Below, piece after piece: positions 8,303-16,180 of a stretch of DNA of 20,895 nt (the first letter of the stretch is position 1; each line of letters opens with the position of its first letter). The notes beneath the pieces are model-generated. The model made no database searches, had not been told where the DNA came from, and saw nothing but the letters and a program-made list of their open reading frames with translations. The position numbers and the translations under genes are program-made. Origin of the DNA: Tannerella sp. (GTDB taxonomy: Bacteria > Bacteroidota > Bacteroidia > Bacteroidales > Tannerellaceae); contig JAITBC010000094.1 of the NCBI GenBank assembly GCA_031283785.1, positions 1 through 20,895 on the forward strand. The letters run 5' to 3'.

Positions 8303-8728
8303 ATGGACGAAGTGGTATTGAAAGCATCTAAAGAATTTGATGTCAGGTTCAGTGAGGTCGACTCAATGAACATCGTATGGCATGGTTCTTATGCGCTTTA
8401 TTTCGAAGATGCACGCGAGGAGTTCGGACGTGTTTACGGGCTTAGTTACCGGTTATTTATTGAGAACAAATGTCCTGCTCCGCTTGTTGATTTGAATTTC
8501 AGGTATATAAAACCGCTGTTGTATGGGCAGCGCGCGCGCGTCGACATAACGTACCGTAATACGCGCGCAGCTAAAATTGTTTTCGATTATGAGATCCACC
8601 TGCCGGAGGACGACAGTATCGTTACGACAGGAACATCCATACAGGTGTTTATCAATAAAGAACATAATCTGATGCTTACAAACCCTCCCTTCTATGAAGA
8701 ATGGAAAAAGAAATATAATCTGTTATGA
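8303..8728 (+). CDS. Acyl-ACP/acyl-CoA thioesterase, hotdog fold (4HBT-like)
   Basis: A 141-residue 4-hydroxybenzoyl-CoA thioesterase-type protein. Diagnostic residues are D20 in FSEVDSMNIV, the VWHGSYALYFEDARE segment (25-39) and the LNFRYIKPLLYGQ strand. It could release the finished chain or clear stalled intermediates from ACP, as proposed for thioesterases of aryl-polyene clusters. The 169-base gap before it (8134-8302) is the first sizeable break in the operon and ends in an AT-rich stretch (TATAAAAAATTAAGGAATAA); the partial AAGGA gives a weak ribosome-binding site. The stop overlaps the next start as ATGA. Confidence 0.88.
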   Translation: MDEVVLKASKEFDVRFSEVDSMNIVWHGSYALYFEDAREEFGRVYGLSYRLFIENKCPAPLVDLNFRYIKPLLYGQRARVDITYRNTRAAKIVFDYEIHLPEDDSIVTTGTSIQVFINKEHNLMLTNPPFYEEWKKKYNLL

Positions 8729-9945
8729 CGATATTGCTTGGCGATAATATAATTTCGGCCTTGGGATTTACGACGGAAGAAAATTACCGCAATGTAAAAC
8801 GGGGCGTTAGCGGACTTCATTTTCTCGCTGATCGTTACAGGTTGCCGGAACCGTTCATGGCCTCGGAAATTGATGATGTGCGCCTGAACGGGGCGTTTGA
8901 AAAAATTTTGTTGGAGTTTTCCGCAAATGCGGGAAAGGATAAAAACGGAGAGCATCCGGAAGCAAGTCGAATGACGCCGGCCGGTCATCCGAACTACTCC
9001 AAACTGGAAAAGGCCTCTATCGTTTCGGTTGCCGGGGCTTTAAAGGGTTCAGGCATAGACCCTTCGGGCAGGGATGTACTTTTTATCCTCTCTACGACGA
9101 AAGGTAACATCTTCCTGCTGAACGAAAACGGGCAGGAAGGTTATGGGCAAGACCAGCTTTATCTATGGCGTTCGGCGGAATTGACGGCGCGTTTTTTCGG
9201 GAACAGCAACCGTCCGCTGGTCGTTTCAAGCGCCTGCATATCGGGAGCTTCCGCTATTATTGCCGCTCAGCGTGAACTTCGTTCGAAACGATACGATTAT
9301 GTTATCGTCGTAGGCGCTGACGTACTTTCCGAGTTTATTGTCACGGGATTTCAATCTTTTAAAGCTTTGTCCCGGGAGGTATGCAAACCTTTCGATGCGA
9401 ACCGCACAGGGCTGAATATCGGAGAGGCCGTGGCGACACTTGTCATGACGGAGTGCCCGGACGACAAAGTCGGAAACGGGAATATCGCTTTCACGGCAGG
9501 CGCTGTACGAAACGATGCGAATCATATATCCGGTCCTTCGCGTACGGGTGAAGGCGCCTGCCTTGCATTGCGTAAAGTGCTGGAAGGGATCGATCCTGAT
9601 GAAATTGCGTTCGTCTGCGCTCACGGAACGGCAACACTCTACAATGATGAGATGGAATCGATAGCGCTGACATGCGCCGGATTGCAACATACGCCCGTAA
9701 ACAGCCTGAAGGGATATTACGGACATACGCTCGGCGCGGCCGGCGTTATGGAGAGCATCATTTCCGTACATGCGCTGAAGGATGGGACAATTCTTAAAAC
9801 ATATGGATTCGAAACGCTCGGCGTCACGAATCCGCTTGATATTGTTACGGAAAACAGGAATACGGCAAAGCGATACTGTATAAAAATGCTTTCGGGTTTC
9901 GGAGGATGTAATGTTGCCGTGTTATTTGCCGAAATTATGAGATGA
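8725..9945 (+). CDS. Beta-ketoacyl-ACP synthase, catalytically complete (second of three)
   Basis: A 406-residue condensing enzyme with C171 in SSACISGASA, H300 in CAHGTATLYN, and K329/H334 in SLKGYYGHTLGAAG, so the triad is complete. The N-terminal part (residues 1-110) is less conserved than in FabF. An acidic, charged stretch at about 68-92 appears to be an insertion. It is followed after 35 bases by a half-length ketosynthase-like protein without active-site cysteine, which suggests that the two might act as a pair, like the ketosynthase and chain-length factor of aryl-polyene and type II polyketide systems. That pairing is inference. Confidence 0.9.
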   Translation: MTILLGDNIISALGFTTEENYRNVKRGVSGLHFLADRYRLPEPFMASEIDDVRLNGAFEKILLEFSANAGKDKNGEHPEASRMTPAGHPNYSKLEKASIVSVAGALKGSGIDPSGRDVLFILSTTKGNIFLLNENGQEGYGQDQLYLWRSAELTARFFGNSNRPLVVSSACISGASAIIAAQRELRSKRYDYVIVVGADVLSEFIVTGFQSFKALSREVCKPFDANRTGLNIGEAVATLVMTECPDDKVGNGNIAFTAGAVRNDANHISGPSRTGEGACLALRKVLEGIDPDEIAFVCAHGTATLYNDEMESIALTCAGLQHTPVNSLKGYYGHTLGAAGVMESIISVHALKDGTILKTYGFETLGVTNPLDIVTENRNTAKRYCIKMLSGFGGCNVAVLFAEIMR

Positions 9946-9980
9946 AAACGATTAAAAACGGTTGATTTGCAGATGAAAAA

Positions 9981-10667
9981 ATGAATTTTATAAGATCATA
10001 TTGCAGAATTGTTCCAGCCCGCATACTGCTGAACGGGAATGTGTATTTTGAATCCGGTGATGAACCGTTCGTAATGCACGATTTCTTTTCCGCCATATAT
10101 GGACGTCTGAAGATAGAATACCGTAAATTTTACAGGATGGATGCACTGTCGAAACTCGGTTTCCTCGCCTCCGAACTTGTGCTTGACGGAATCGACAGGG
10201 AATTACATAAAGAATATATGGGTATCGCGTTATTCAACCGTAGCGCCTCGCTCGAAGCCGACCGGAAATATCAACAGACGATACGGGATAAAAATAATTT
10301 CTTCCCTTCGCCGTCGGACTTTGTTTATACATTGCCGAATATTGTGACGGGAGAAATCTCCATACGGAATAAGATTTACGGGGAAACGGCGTTTTATGTT
10401 ATCCCCACATTCCGGGGCGACAGCCTGTGTAGCGCTATTGAAAATATGATTCGTTTCGCAGAGATGAAATACGTCCTGGCAGGATGGACCGAAGTCGACG
10501 CCTTCTCCGGCACACTCAGTTGCCTGATGGTGCTTTGTGAAGCGGACGACCGTGATACGAACGTAACGGATAACGCGACGGCATCTCCGGCGGCATATTT
10601 TGCGAAAAGCAGCCTTTCGCTGCCGTTGAATGTCGATATACTGGAAGGTTTATGTAGAGATGTGTAG
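9981..10667 (+). CDS. Half-length ketosynthase-like protein without catalytic cysteine
   Basis: A 228-residue protein, about half the length of a ketosynthase. Residues 108-150 (FPSPSDFVYTLPN, IVTGEISIRNKIYGET) match the core of the ketosynthase N-terminal domain (Ketoacyl-synt_2 type) directly before the nucleophile. There the expected ACxS motif reads VIPTFRGDS, with no cysteine. The C-terminal thiolase-like half with both histidines is missing. The protein ends soon after the KYVLAGWTEVDAF segment, which matches the DxxLAGGxE strand of normal enzymes. This is not a broken gene: no frame shift or remnant of the second half follows. It may be a structural partner or chain-length factor. The last codons and the stop lie in a 10-base tandem repeat. 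Confidence 0.75.
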   Translation: MNFIRSYCRIVPARILLNGNVYFESGDEPFVMHDFFSAIYGRLKIEYRKFYRMDALSKLGFLASELVLDGIDRELHKEYMGIALFNRSASLEADRKYQQTIRDKNNFFPSPSDFVYTLPNIVTGEISIRNKIYGETAFYVIPTFRGDSLCSAIENMIRFAEMKYVLAGWTEVDAFSGTLSCLMVLCEADDRDTNVTDNATASPAAYFAKSSLSLPLNVDILEGLCRDV

Positions 10668-10690
10668 AGACGAGTAGAGATATGTAGAGG
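10651..10690 (+). repeat. Four tandem 10-base units across a stop codon
   Basis: Four consecutive 10-base units, TATGTAGAGA, TGTGTAGAGA, CGAGTAGAGA and TATGTAGAGG, share the core GTAGAG. They span the end and stop codon (TAG, 10665-10667) of the half-ketosynthase gene. A CCGGCGCCGG palindrome follows directly (10691-10700). Short GTAGAGA-rich repeats are known between genes of Bacteroidetes; this one has been built into a coding end. Confidence 0.7.
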
Positions 10691-10817
10691 CCGGCGCCGG
10701 TGATGCGAAGGGAGGGGGCGCGCGTATGCAGGCGGGTTCATCGAACGTTGAATATAGATGCAGAGGATGTTTGCATGATAAACATTGATAATGATTAACT
10801 TTTTAAATAATAAATAT
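10668..10817 (+). other. 150-base gap before second ACP, possible weak internal promoter
   Basis: The gap begins with the end of the tandem repeat and the CCGGCGCCGG dyad, passes through a G-rich stretch (10711-10720) and becomes AT-rich. TTTG at 10770-10773 and TAACTTTT at 10796-10803 are 22 bases apart and resemble a degenerate Bacteroidetes promoter, one mismatch in -7 and a slightly long spacer. I see no open frame of note. Confidence 0.3.
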
Positions 10818-11075
10818 ATGGATGAATTGATTTTAGAATTGAAAAACGAGATTATTAAAGTATTGAACCTTGAAGGAGTGACGCCAGAAGATATTCCCGA
10901 CGACGGTGAGCTTTTCGGCGAAGGACTTGGGCTTGATTCGATTGATGCGCTGGAGCTTATCGTACTGCTCGAAAAGACCTACGGCATCAAACTGAAAGAT
11001 CCTGCGCAGGGAAAAGAAATCTTCAAGTCCATCCGTACGATGGCGGAATACGTACAGGCAAACAGGATAAAATAA
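10818..11075 (+). CDS. Acyl carrier protein (second of two)
   Basis: An 85-residue acidic ACP with the phosphopantetheine motif GLGLDSIDALE; S41 is the attachment site. The start MDELILELK at 10818 gives a normal ACP length; in-frame ATGs at 10785 and 10791 would add up to 11 residues that do not look like ACP. It is followed after 15 bases by the third ketosynthase. The motif DSIDALELIVLLEKTYGIKL is typical of ACPs in type II polyketide and aryl-polyene systems. Presence of two ACPs in one operon matches E. coli aryl-polyene clusters (ApeE and ApeF). Confidence 0.92.
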   Translation: MDELILELKNEIIKVLNLEGVTPEDIPDDGELFGEGLGLDSIDALELIVLLEKTYGIKLKDPAQGKEIFKSIRTMAEYVQANRIK

Positions 11076-11090
11076 GACGGCAGCGAACAG

Positions 11091-12287
11091 ATGAATAAAG
11101 AAATCTATATCACCGGAGCAGGTGTCGTATCTGCTATAGGGATGGATAAAGCCGCAACTCTTGACGCTTTGATGAATCGGCGGACGGGAGTGGAGACAGT
11201 CAGATATCTGCAAACTTCGCATACGGACCTTCCTGTCGGCGAGGTGAAATACAGTAACGACGAGCTTCGTGAAATGTTACGGATTCCGTCGTCAGAGGCT
11301 TTTATCCGTTCGTCACTGCTTGCAATACCGGCTGTAAAAGAGGCTATGAAGCAGGCGCAGCTTGACGGGCGTTCGTCATTGCGTGCGGCGTTCCTTTCAG
11401 GGATCACCGTCGGTGGTATGGATCAGGCAGAACTGATGTATTCCGATTTTTTGAATAATGATTCGAAAAACGATTATATCAGACTTAACGATTGTGGCGC
11501 GTGTACGGAGCAGATTGCCGATTTTATCGGCGGTTTCCGGATGATATCAACAATAGTAACGGCCTGCTCGTCGTCGGCTAACACGATTATGATGGGCGCC
11601 GATATGATAAAAGCAGGACGGGCGGATATCGTTGTGGCGGGCGGGACGGAATGTCTTTCGCGCTATCACGTCAATGGATTTAATACGTTGATGATTCTTG
11701 ACCGGGAGATATGTAAACCGTTCGATCGCGATCGTGCCGGGATAAATCTGGGCGAAGGCGCCGGTTATCTGACGCTTGAATCCGCAGAATCGGCAGAGCG
11801 GCGGGGAGCGACTCCTATCGGGAAGATATCGGGGTATCGGAACGTGTGCGACGCATATCACCCGACAGCCTCTTCGCCTGACGGTTTAGGGCCTTACCTT
11901 GCGATGAAAGGAGCTATTGAAGAAGCGGGACTGAAACCGGAAGATATCGATTATATCAATGCGCACGGCACCGGCACGCCGAATAATGACCTGACGGAAG
12001 GCTTGGCGGCGATGAACCTTTTCGGCGATAACGTACCTCCGCTTTCATCCATAAAGGCCTATACGGGACATACGACAAGCGCCGCCGGCAGCTTCGAGGC
12101 CATAGTGTCGCTGCTTGCCATTGAACATAATTTTCTGCCGGCGAACATGAATTTCAGAAATAAAATCGAGGAACATAACTTTGTCCCCGTCACAGATTCC
12201 GAACCATCACGACCGGTAAGGCATATCCTGTCGAATTCGTTCGGTTTCGGAGGTAACGATTCCGCTATTATTTTATCGAAAATTTAA
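11091..12287 (+). CDS. Beta-ketoacyl-ACP synthase, catalytically complete (third of three)
   Basis: A 398-residue FabF-like condensing enzyme. The triad is C159 in VTACSSSANT, H292 in INAHGTGTPNND and K322/H327 in SSIKAYTGHTTSAAG, with the C-terminal SNSFGFGGNDSA. The gene lies six bases before a full-length but cysteine-free ketosynthase-like protein, the arrangement of a ketosynthase and its chain-length factor. In E. coli the ApeO-ApeC heterodimer has this composition and performs chain elongation, so this gene is the best candidate for the elongating subunit. The assignment is by order and motifs only. Confidence 0.92.
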   Translation: MNKEIYITGAGVVSAIGMDKAATLDALMNRRTGVETVRYLQTSHTDLPVGEVKYSNDELREMLRIPSSEAFIRSSLLAIPAVKEAMKQAQLDGRSSLRAAFLSGITVGGMDQAELMYSDFLNNDSKNDYIRLNDCGACTEQIADFIGGFRMISTIVTACSSSANTIMMGADMIKAGRADIVVAGGTECLSRYHVNGFNTLMILDREICKPFDRDRAGINLGEGAGYLTLESAESAERRGATPIGKISGYRNVCDAYHPTASSPDGLGPYLAMKGAIEEAGLKPEDIDYINAHGTGTPNNDLTEGLAAMNLFGDNVPPLSSIKAYTGHTTSAAGSFEAIVSLLAIEHNFLPANMNFRNKIEEHNFVPVTDSEPSRPVRHILSNSFGFGGNDSAIILSKI

Positions 12288-12293
12288 TCCGTT

Positions 12294-13367
12294 ATGTCAG
12301 TATATATACAGTCAGCAAATCAAATATCGGCGCAAAAGCCGCTGTCGGACGAATGGTTCGACACTCCCGTCTATTATGACGGTAAACGGGTGCCGACGAT
12401 TGACCCCGATTTCACGAAACATTTCCCCTCGTTAGCGGCACGGCGCATGTGTGTGCTTCTGAAACGCGCCGTCATGATATCGCGCCTGACGCTTAAAGAA
12501 GCCCTGACGGAGATGCCCGACGCCATAATCAGCGGAACAGGACTCGGATGTATTGAAAATACGGAGAAATTCCTTCATTCGATCATTGAGAACGGCGAGA
12601 AATTTCTGCAGCCGACATATTTCATGCAGTCCACGCATAATATCCTTAGTTCGTCGATTGCAATAGACCTGAAATGTCACGGATACAACAATACATTCGT
12701 GCATCGTGGAGCATCGTTCGAAAGCGCTTTGCTCGACGCATTTCTACAGTTCGAACGGAAACGCATACGGACGGCGCTGGTCGGCGGATACGACGAACTG
12801 ACCGACGATTATTACAAGTTTTTCGAAAGGATAGGCATATGGGATTTTGTGCGGGGATCGTCGCCTGAAAAGAGATGCTTTGCAGGTGAAGCCGCTGTTA
12901 ACATGTTGCTCGGTACGGATAAAAACGAACATACGATATGTGAAATAAGCAATGTGGAACTTATGTTCTGCCCGACGTATGAACAGTTAGGCGAAACGCT
13001 TGATGTGACGCTTGCAAAAGCAGGATGCGGATTGTCCGGCGTCGATGCGGTACTGACGGGTCTTAATACACATGTGGAAAACGATAATGTATACCGTGAT
13101 GTGATATCGCGTTTTCTGGGGGGCTGTCCCGTCATGCAGTATAAACATCTGTTCGGCGAATCATTCTCATCTTCCGCACTGGGCGTATATGTTGCGATGA
13201 CATGCCTTCGTAAAGGCAGAATACCGTCTTTCCTGCTCGCTGATATTAACCGGAAAACCGACGCCGCCGAATCCGCCGGTATCGACGGCGTTAAACGGAT
13301 ACTTGTGTATAATCATTACAGAAATAAGTCCCACTCATTTATACTTTTATCGTCATGCTCAAATTAA
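12294..13367 (+). CDS. Ketosynthase-like chain-length-factor protein, no catalytic cysteine
   Basis: A 357-residue protein with a thiolase/ketosynthase fold. MQSTHNILSSSIAIDLKCHG (111-130) and NNTFVHRGASFESALLDAF (132-150) align with the region around the ketosynthase nucleophile, but the cysteine position is about G139 in VHRGASF. The two catalytic histidine motifs are also not recognisable; the second half keeps only a weak TGLNTHVEND and KHLFGESFSSSALG. It is thus a non-catalytic partner, like ApeC or the chain-length factors of type II polyketide synthases, probably working with the ketosynthase encoded six bases upstream. Its 3' end overlaps the next gene by 13 bases. Confidence 0.8.
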   Translation: MSVYIQSANQISAQKPLSDEWFDTPVYYDGKRVPTIDPDFTKHFPSLAARRMCVLLKRAVMISRLTLKEALTEMPDAIISGTGLGCIENTEKFLHSIIENGEKFLQPTYFMQSTHNILSSSIAIDLKCHGYNNTFVHRGASFESALLDAFLQFERKRIRTALVGGYDELTDDYYKFFERIGIWDFVRGSSPEKRCFAGEAAVNMLLGTDKNEHTICEISNVELMFCPTYEQLGETLDVTLAKAGCGLSGVDAVLTGLNTHVENDNVYRDVISRFLGGCPVMQYKHLFGESFSSSALGVYVAMTCLRKGRIPSFLLADINRKTDAAESAGIDGVKRILVYNHYRNKSHSFILLSSCSN

Positions 13368-13714
13368 TATTCTGTTCGATCATACAGTGTGCGTTTCTTG
13401 CGGCAGGACAGGTTTTTCTTAAATTCGCCCTTGAAAAATTCGAGAAATTCTGCTGGACATGGAAATTCTTCCGGGATTTCTTTACAAACTGGTGGCTTCC
13501 GGCATCCGGGCTTTCCATGGTTGCCGCTTCTGTTATATGGTTTTATATACTGAAACATAACGATTTGTCGCTTGCTTATCCGCTTATAAGCATCAGTTAT
13601 ATTTTCGGAACGCTGGCTGCCGTTTTTATTTTTCACGAGACGGTACCGGCAACACGCTGGATAGGCGTTCTGTTTATCATGATAGGAGTGGCATTTTTAA
13701 CGAAATCGGCGTGA
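13355..13714 (+). CDS. Small four-helix membrane transporter (EmrE/ArnE-like, DMT superfamily)
   Basis: A 119-residue integral membrane protein with four predicted membrane helices (about residues 3-22, 46-67, 71-92 and 99-117). SLAYPLISISYIFGTLAAVFIFHE and RWIGVLFIMIGVAFL are typical of EmrE, ArnE/ArnF and EamA-type small transporters. There is no clear EmrE-type Glu14 in helix 1; FLAAGQVFLKFALEKFE occupies that region. In this operon it could flip a lipid-linked intermediate made by the GT2 domain or the polyene itself; this is inferred from position. Proteins of this size usually work as dimers. The gene overlaps the chain-length-factor gene by 13 bases. Confidence 0.82.
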   Translation: MLKLIFCSIIQCAFLAAGQVFLKFALEKFEKFCWTWKFFRDFFTNWWLPASGLSMVAASVIWFYILKHNDLSLAYPLISISYIFGTLAAVFIFHETVPATRWIGVLFIMIGVAFLTKSA

Positions 13715-13775
13715 CTTGTTGAACTTTCAAACTATGAAAAAATATTAACGGAGAGGTTTTTTCCGAGATTAGTAT

Positions 13776-13783
13776 TAAATTTG
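13776..13783 (+). promoter_or_regulatory. Possible -7 element before the LolA-like gene
   Basis: TAAATTTG fits TAnnTTTG exactly and lies 32 bases before the ATG of the LolA-like gene, in a 101-base gap. No TTTG is found 19-21 bases upstream, so the -33 part is missing and the call is weak. Confidence 0.3.
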
Positions 13784-13815
13784 AAGCGTATAAACAAAAA
13801 TTGTCGGGAATTTTT

Positions 13816-14451
13816 ATGAAGAAAAATGTGATTTTATTACTGGGATTGCTTATATGTCCGGTGTTTTTGCCGGCACAATATCAGGAAGCGACAGGAGAGC
13901 AGCGCGACGAAATCGTAAGTAAGATTACTCAGGCTGCCGGCGATATGAAAACGATGCATGGCGATTTTATGCAGGTAAAAGAATTGTCTTTTATGGACGA
14001 TAAAATGACGTCCGAAGGAAAGATGTATTACAAAAAAGCGAATAAAATACGTTGGGAATATACGAAGCCTTATAAATACGTCTTTTCGATGGATGGACAA
14101 CAGGTGCGTATGACTTCGGGCGACAAAACGAGCAAAGTGCCTGTCCGCTCAAACAGGATGTTCGGCGAGATAAGTAAAGTGATGATTGGCGGCGTCAGCG
14201 GAAGCGGGCTTGTCGATTCTCCCGATTTTGACGCCCGGTTTATGGTCGGGAAGGACGATTATAAAGTAATCCTTACGCCAAAGAAAAAAGAAGTGAAAGA
14301 CCTCTTTTCTTCCGTGCAACTGTATGTCGGAAAAACGGATAACCGCATCCGCTCGGTCGAACTGGTGGAAAAAAGCGGCGATAAGACAACCATCACGCTG
14401 AAGAATGTTCAGGTTAATACGGCTATTAGCGATGATATTTTTTCAAATTGA
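13816..14451 (+). CDS. LolA-like outer-membrane lipoprotein carrier
   Basis: A 211-residue periplasmic protein. The start is ATG at 13816 (MKKNVILLLGLLICPVFLPAQ), giving a clear signal peptide with cleavage near residue 20; an in-frame TTG at 13801 is less likely. The LolA pattern is visible: MKTMHGDFMQVKELSFMDD near the mature start, GKMYYKKANKIRWEYTKPYKYVF (strands of the half barrel) and the terminal NVQVNTAISDDIF. LolA-like proteins are regular members of aryl-polyene clusters and probably shield a hydrophobic product or lipoprotein during transfer through the periplasm to the outer membrane. It lies four bases before a lipoprotein gene that may be its partner. Confidence 0.87.
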   Translation: MKKNVILLLGLLICPVFLPAQYQEATGEQRDEIVSKITQAAGDMKTMHGDFMQVKELSFMDDKMTSEGKMYYKKANKIRWEYTKPYKYVFSMDGQQVRMTSGDKTSKVPVRSNRMFGEISKVMIGGVSGSGLVDSPDFDARFMVGKDDYKVILTPKKKEVKDLFSSVQLYVGKTDNRIRSVELVEKSGDKTTITLKNVQVNTAISDDIFSN

Positions 14452-14455
14452 GAGA

Positions 14456-15022
14456 ATGATGAAATGTTGTTTTCTTTTTGCAATGCCTGTTTTGCTTGCC
14501 GGTTGTATTGCCGTATCGCCGGCGGTGAAACGTACGGTAACGGCTAAAAAAACGGATGCGCCTGTGTGGACGGGAAATATACGTTCCGACAGTGTAAAAA
14601 ACAGTTATCGTGTGACGTTGACGACGCCGGATAACCGCATTACGGGATTGTGTATCTTGAAAAAGACCGGAGAAGAATGGCGTGGAACGCTTGTCAATGA
14701 GATGGGGGCGAAAGCTTTCGATTTTATTGTCGCCGACGATAAATGCGAGCTTTTTAATGTTATTCCGGCAATGGATAAACGGTATGTGAAAAAGACGGTA
14801 GCAGCCGATCTGTATTATCTTTTCAATGTCGACAACCCCCAGTCCGTTTTCCACAAGCAACTTGAACGATTCGAACAGAATGACAGCCTCGTTGTCAATT
14901 ACAGGAAAAAACAACTGCTGGTGATGCCGGATGGTTTGATACTGTTGATGAACAATCGCCGAAACCTGCGGTATGAATTGAAAAAAATAGTCGAAATAGA
15001 CCCGGATAAAGTTATAATGTAA
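14456..15022 (+). CDS. Outer-membrane lipoprotein of the export module (LolB-like/DUF3261-like?)
   Basis: A 188-residue protein starting at ATG 14456 (or 14459), four bases after the LolA-like stop. MMKCCFLFAMPVLLAGC is a lipoprotein signal peptide; the lipobox LAGC puts the lipidated cysteine at residue 17, followed by Ile, not Asp. The rest has alternating beta strands (NSYRVTLTTPDN, ITGLCILKKTG, FDFIVADDKCELFNVIP), compatible with a LolB-like half barrel. Aryl-polyene clusters usually have one such lipoprotein next to the LolA-like gene, which may receive cargo at the outer membrane. The family assignment is inferred from position and size; the lipoprotein call itself is seen in sequence. 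Confidence 0.8.
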   Translation: MMKCCFLFAMPVLLAGCIAVSPAVKRTVTAKKTDAPVWTGNIRSDSVKNSYRVTLTTPDNRITGLCILKKTGEEWRGTLVNEMGAKAFDFIVADDKCELFNVIPAMDKRYVKKTVAADLYYLFNVDNPQSVFHKQLERFEQNDSLVVNYRKKQLLVMPDGLILLMNNRRNLRYELKKIVEIDPDKVIM

Positions 15023-16180
15023 ATGCTTAAAGATGATTTTTTTACAATAAAAGAAACCGCAGATGCGGAGACAGGCAGGACGTATCGTGTTACCTTAAAC
15101 GCTTTGCATCCCGTTTTCCCGGCTCATTTTTTCGGCAATCCCATTGTGCCCGGAGCTTGCATTGCGCAGATGATAAAGGAGTTGGCGTCGGACTATTTAT
15201 CCACCCCGTTTTTTATCAGCGCCATAAAGAATATGAAATTTCTTAAGATCATCAGTCCGCTGGAAAACCCCGAAATATCGGTGCACATAACATGTACGGC
15301 GCAGGAAAACGAAAACATTTTCATATCTTCCGTTATAAATGACGGCGACAGCGTTTTTTTTAAGGCGATCCTTGTTTTAAAACCGGCAAAAAAAAAGGAA
15401 ATCACCCCGCTTCCCGCGTTGCAGCGGCGGATGGAGGCTTTACGCCTCTGTGTGGTCATCCCGACCTATAATAACCGGAAAACGCTTGCCTGCGTAATTA
15501 ATGATGTTTTGCAGCAGACGACGGACATAATCGTTGTAAACGACGGCTCGACCGACGATACGGCAGAAATACTGAACGGCTTTTCCGGTAAAGTGGCGGA
15601 AGTGGTATCGTATATGCCGAACAGAGGCAAGGGATTTGCATTGAAAAGCGGCTTTAACCGTGCGGAGAAACTTGGATACAAAGGCGCTCTGACGATTGAT
15701 TCCGACGGGCAGCATTTGGTTGCGGATATGGAAACGTTTGTCGGATATGCCGAGAAATATCCCGGCGCACTCTTACTCGGACAACGTACGGTCGAAGGCC
15801 GTATGCCTGCAAAAAACAGTTTTGCAAACAAATTTTCAAACTTCTGGTTCGCCGTTTATACGGCATACCGGTTTAATGATACGCAGAACGGATTCCGCCT
15901 TTATCCGCTTGCTTCGATGAAAGGGCTGCGTCCGCTTTTCCCGCGTTATGAAGCGGAGCTTGAGATACTTGTTCGCTCGGCATGGAAAGGTCTTGCGATA
16001 GTGCCTGTCCCGGCACACGTATATTATCCCCCCGCAGGAGAACACGTCACACATTTCCGCCCGAGAAAAGATTTCTTCCGTATCAGTGCGCTTAACTTGC
16101 TTTTTTTTATTTTGACGATAGTCTACGGTTATCCGTTGATGTTGTTCCACCGGCTGCTTATGAAAAAGAGACAATTATGA
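15023..16180 (+). CDS. Fusion: ApeI-like hotdog dehydratase + family 2 glycosyltransferase
   Basis: A 385-residue two-domain protein, its start directly following the lipoprotein stop. Residues 1-122 are a hotdog domain with H35-FFGNPIVPG (35-44), the FabA/FabZ and ApeI-type active-site loop. A short linker (123-140) leads to a GT2 domain: VVIPTYNN (144-151), NDGSTDDT (173-180), the DxD-type DSDGQH (226-231) and TQNGFRLYP (287-295). A hydrophobic segment (about 355-375) near the C-terminus may anchor it to the membrane. The first part would form double bonds on the ACP-bound chain and the second would transfer a sugar from a nucleotide- or lipid-linked donor. In E. coli these functions are encoded by adjacent separate genes. 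The stop overlaps the exporter start as ATGA. Confidence 0.88.
   Translation: MLKDDFFTIKETADAETGRTYRVTLNALHPVFPAHFFGNPIVPGACIAQMIKELASDYLSTPFFISAIKNMKFLKIISPLENPEISVHITCTAQENENIFISSVINDGDSVFFKAILVLKPAKKKEITPLPALQRRMEALRLCVVIPTYNNRKTLACVINDVLQQTTDIIVVNDGSTDDTAEILNGFSGKVAEVVSYMPNRGKGFALKSGFNRAEKLGYKGALTIDSDGQHLVADMETFVGYAEKYPGALLLGQRTVEGRMPAKNSFANKFSNFWFAVYTAYRFNDTQNGFRLYPLASMKGLRPLFPRYEAELEILVRSAWKGLAIVPVPAHVYYPPAGEHVTHFRPRKDFFRISALNLLFFILTIVYGYPLMLFHRLLMKKRQL

Noticed and set aside
8083..8373. Minus-strand frames covering the 169-base gap before the thioesterase
   Set aside because: They overlap the ends of two real genes and have no recognisable content; the gap itself shows only a short GA-rich run and an AT-rich ribosome-binding region.
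9226..9771. A 181-codon minus-strand frame
   Set aside because: It is antisense to the second ketosynthase, whose catalytic motifs are intact.
13801..13815. Upstream TTG start for the LolA-like protein
   Set aside because: ATG at 13816 directly begins a standard signal peptide (MKKNVILLL); the five extra residues do not fit one.
14405..14455. Longer start for the lipoprotein gene
   Set aside because: It would overlap the LolA-like gene by 47 bases and place 17 residues in front of a perfect lipoprotein signal peptide that begins at 14456.
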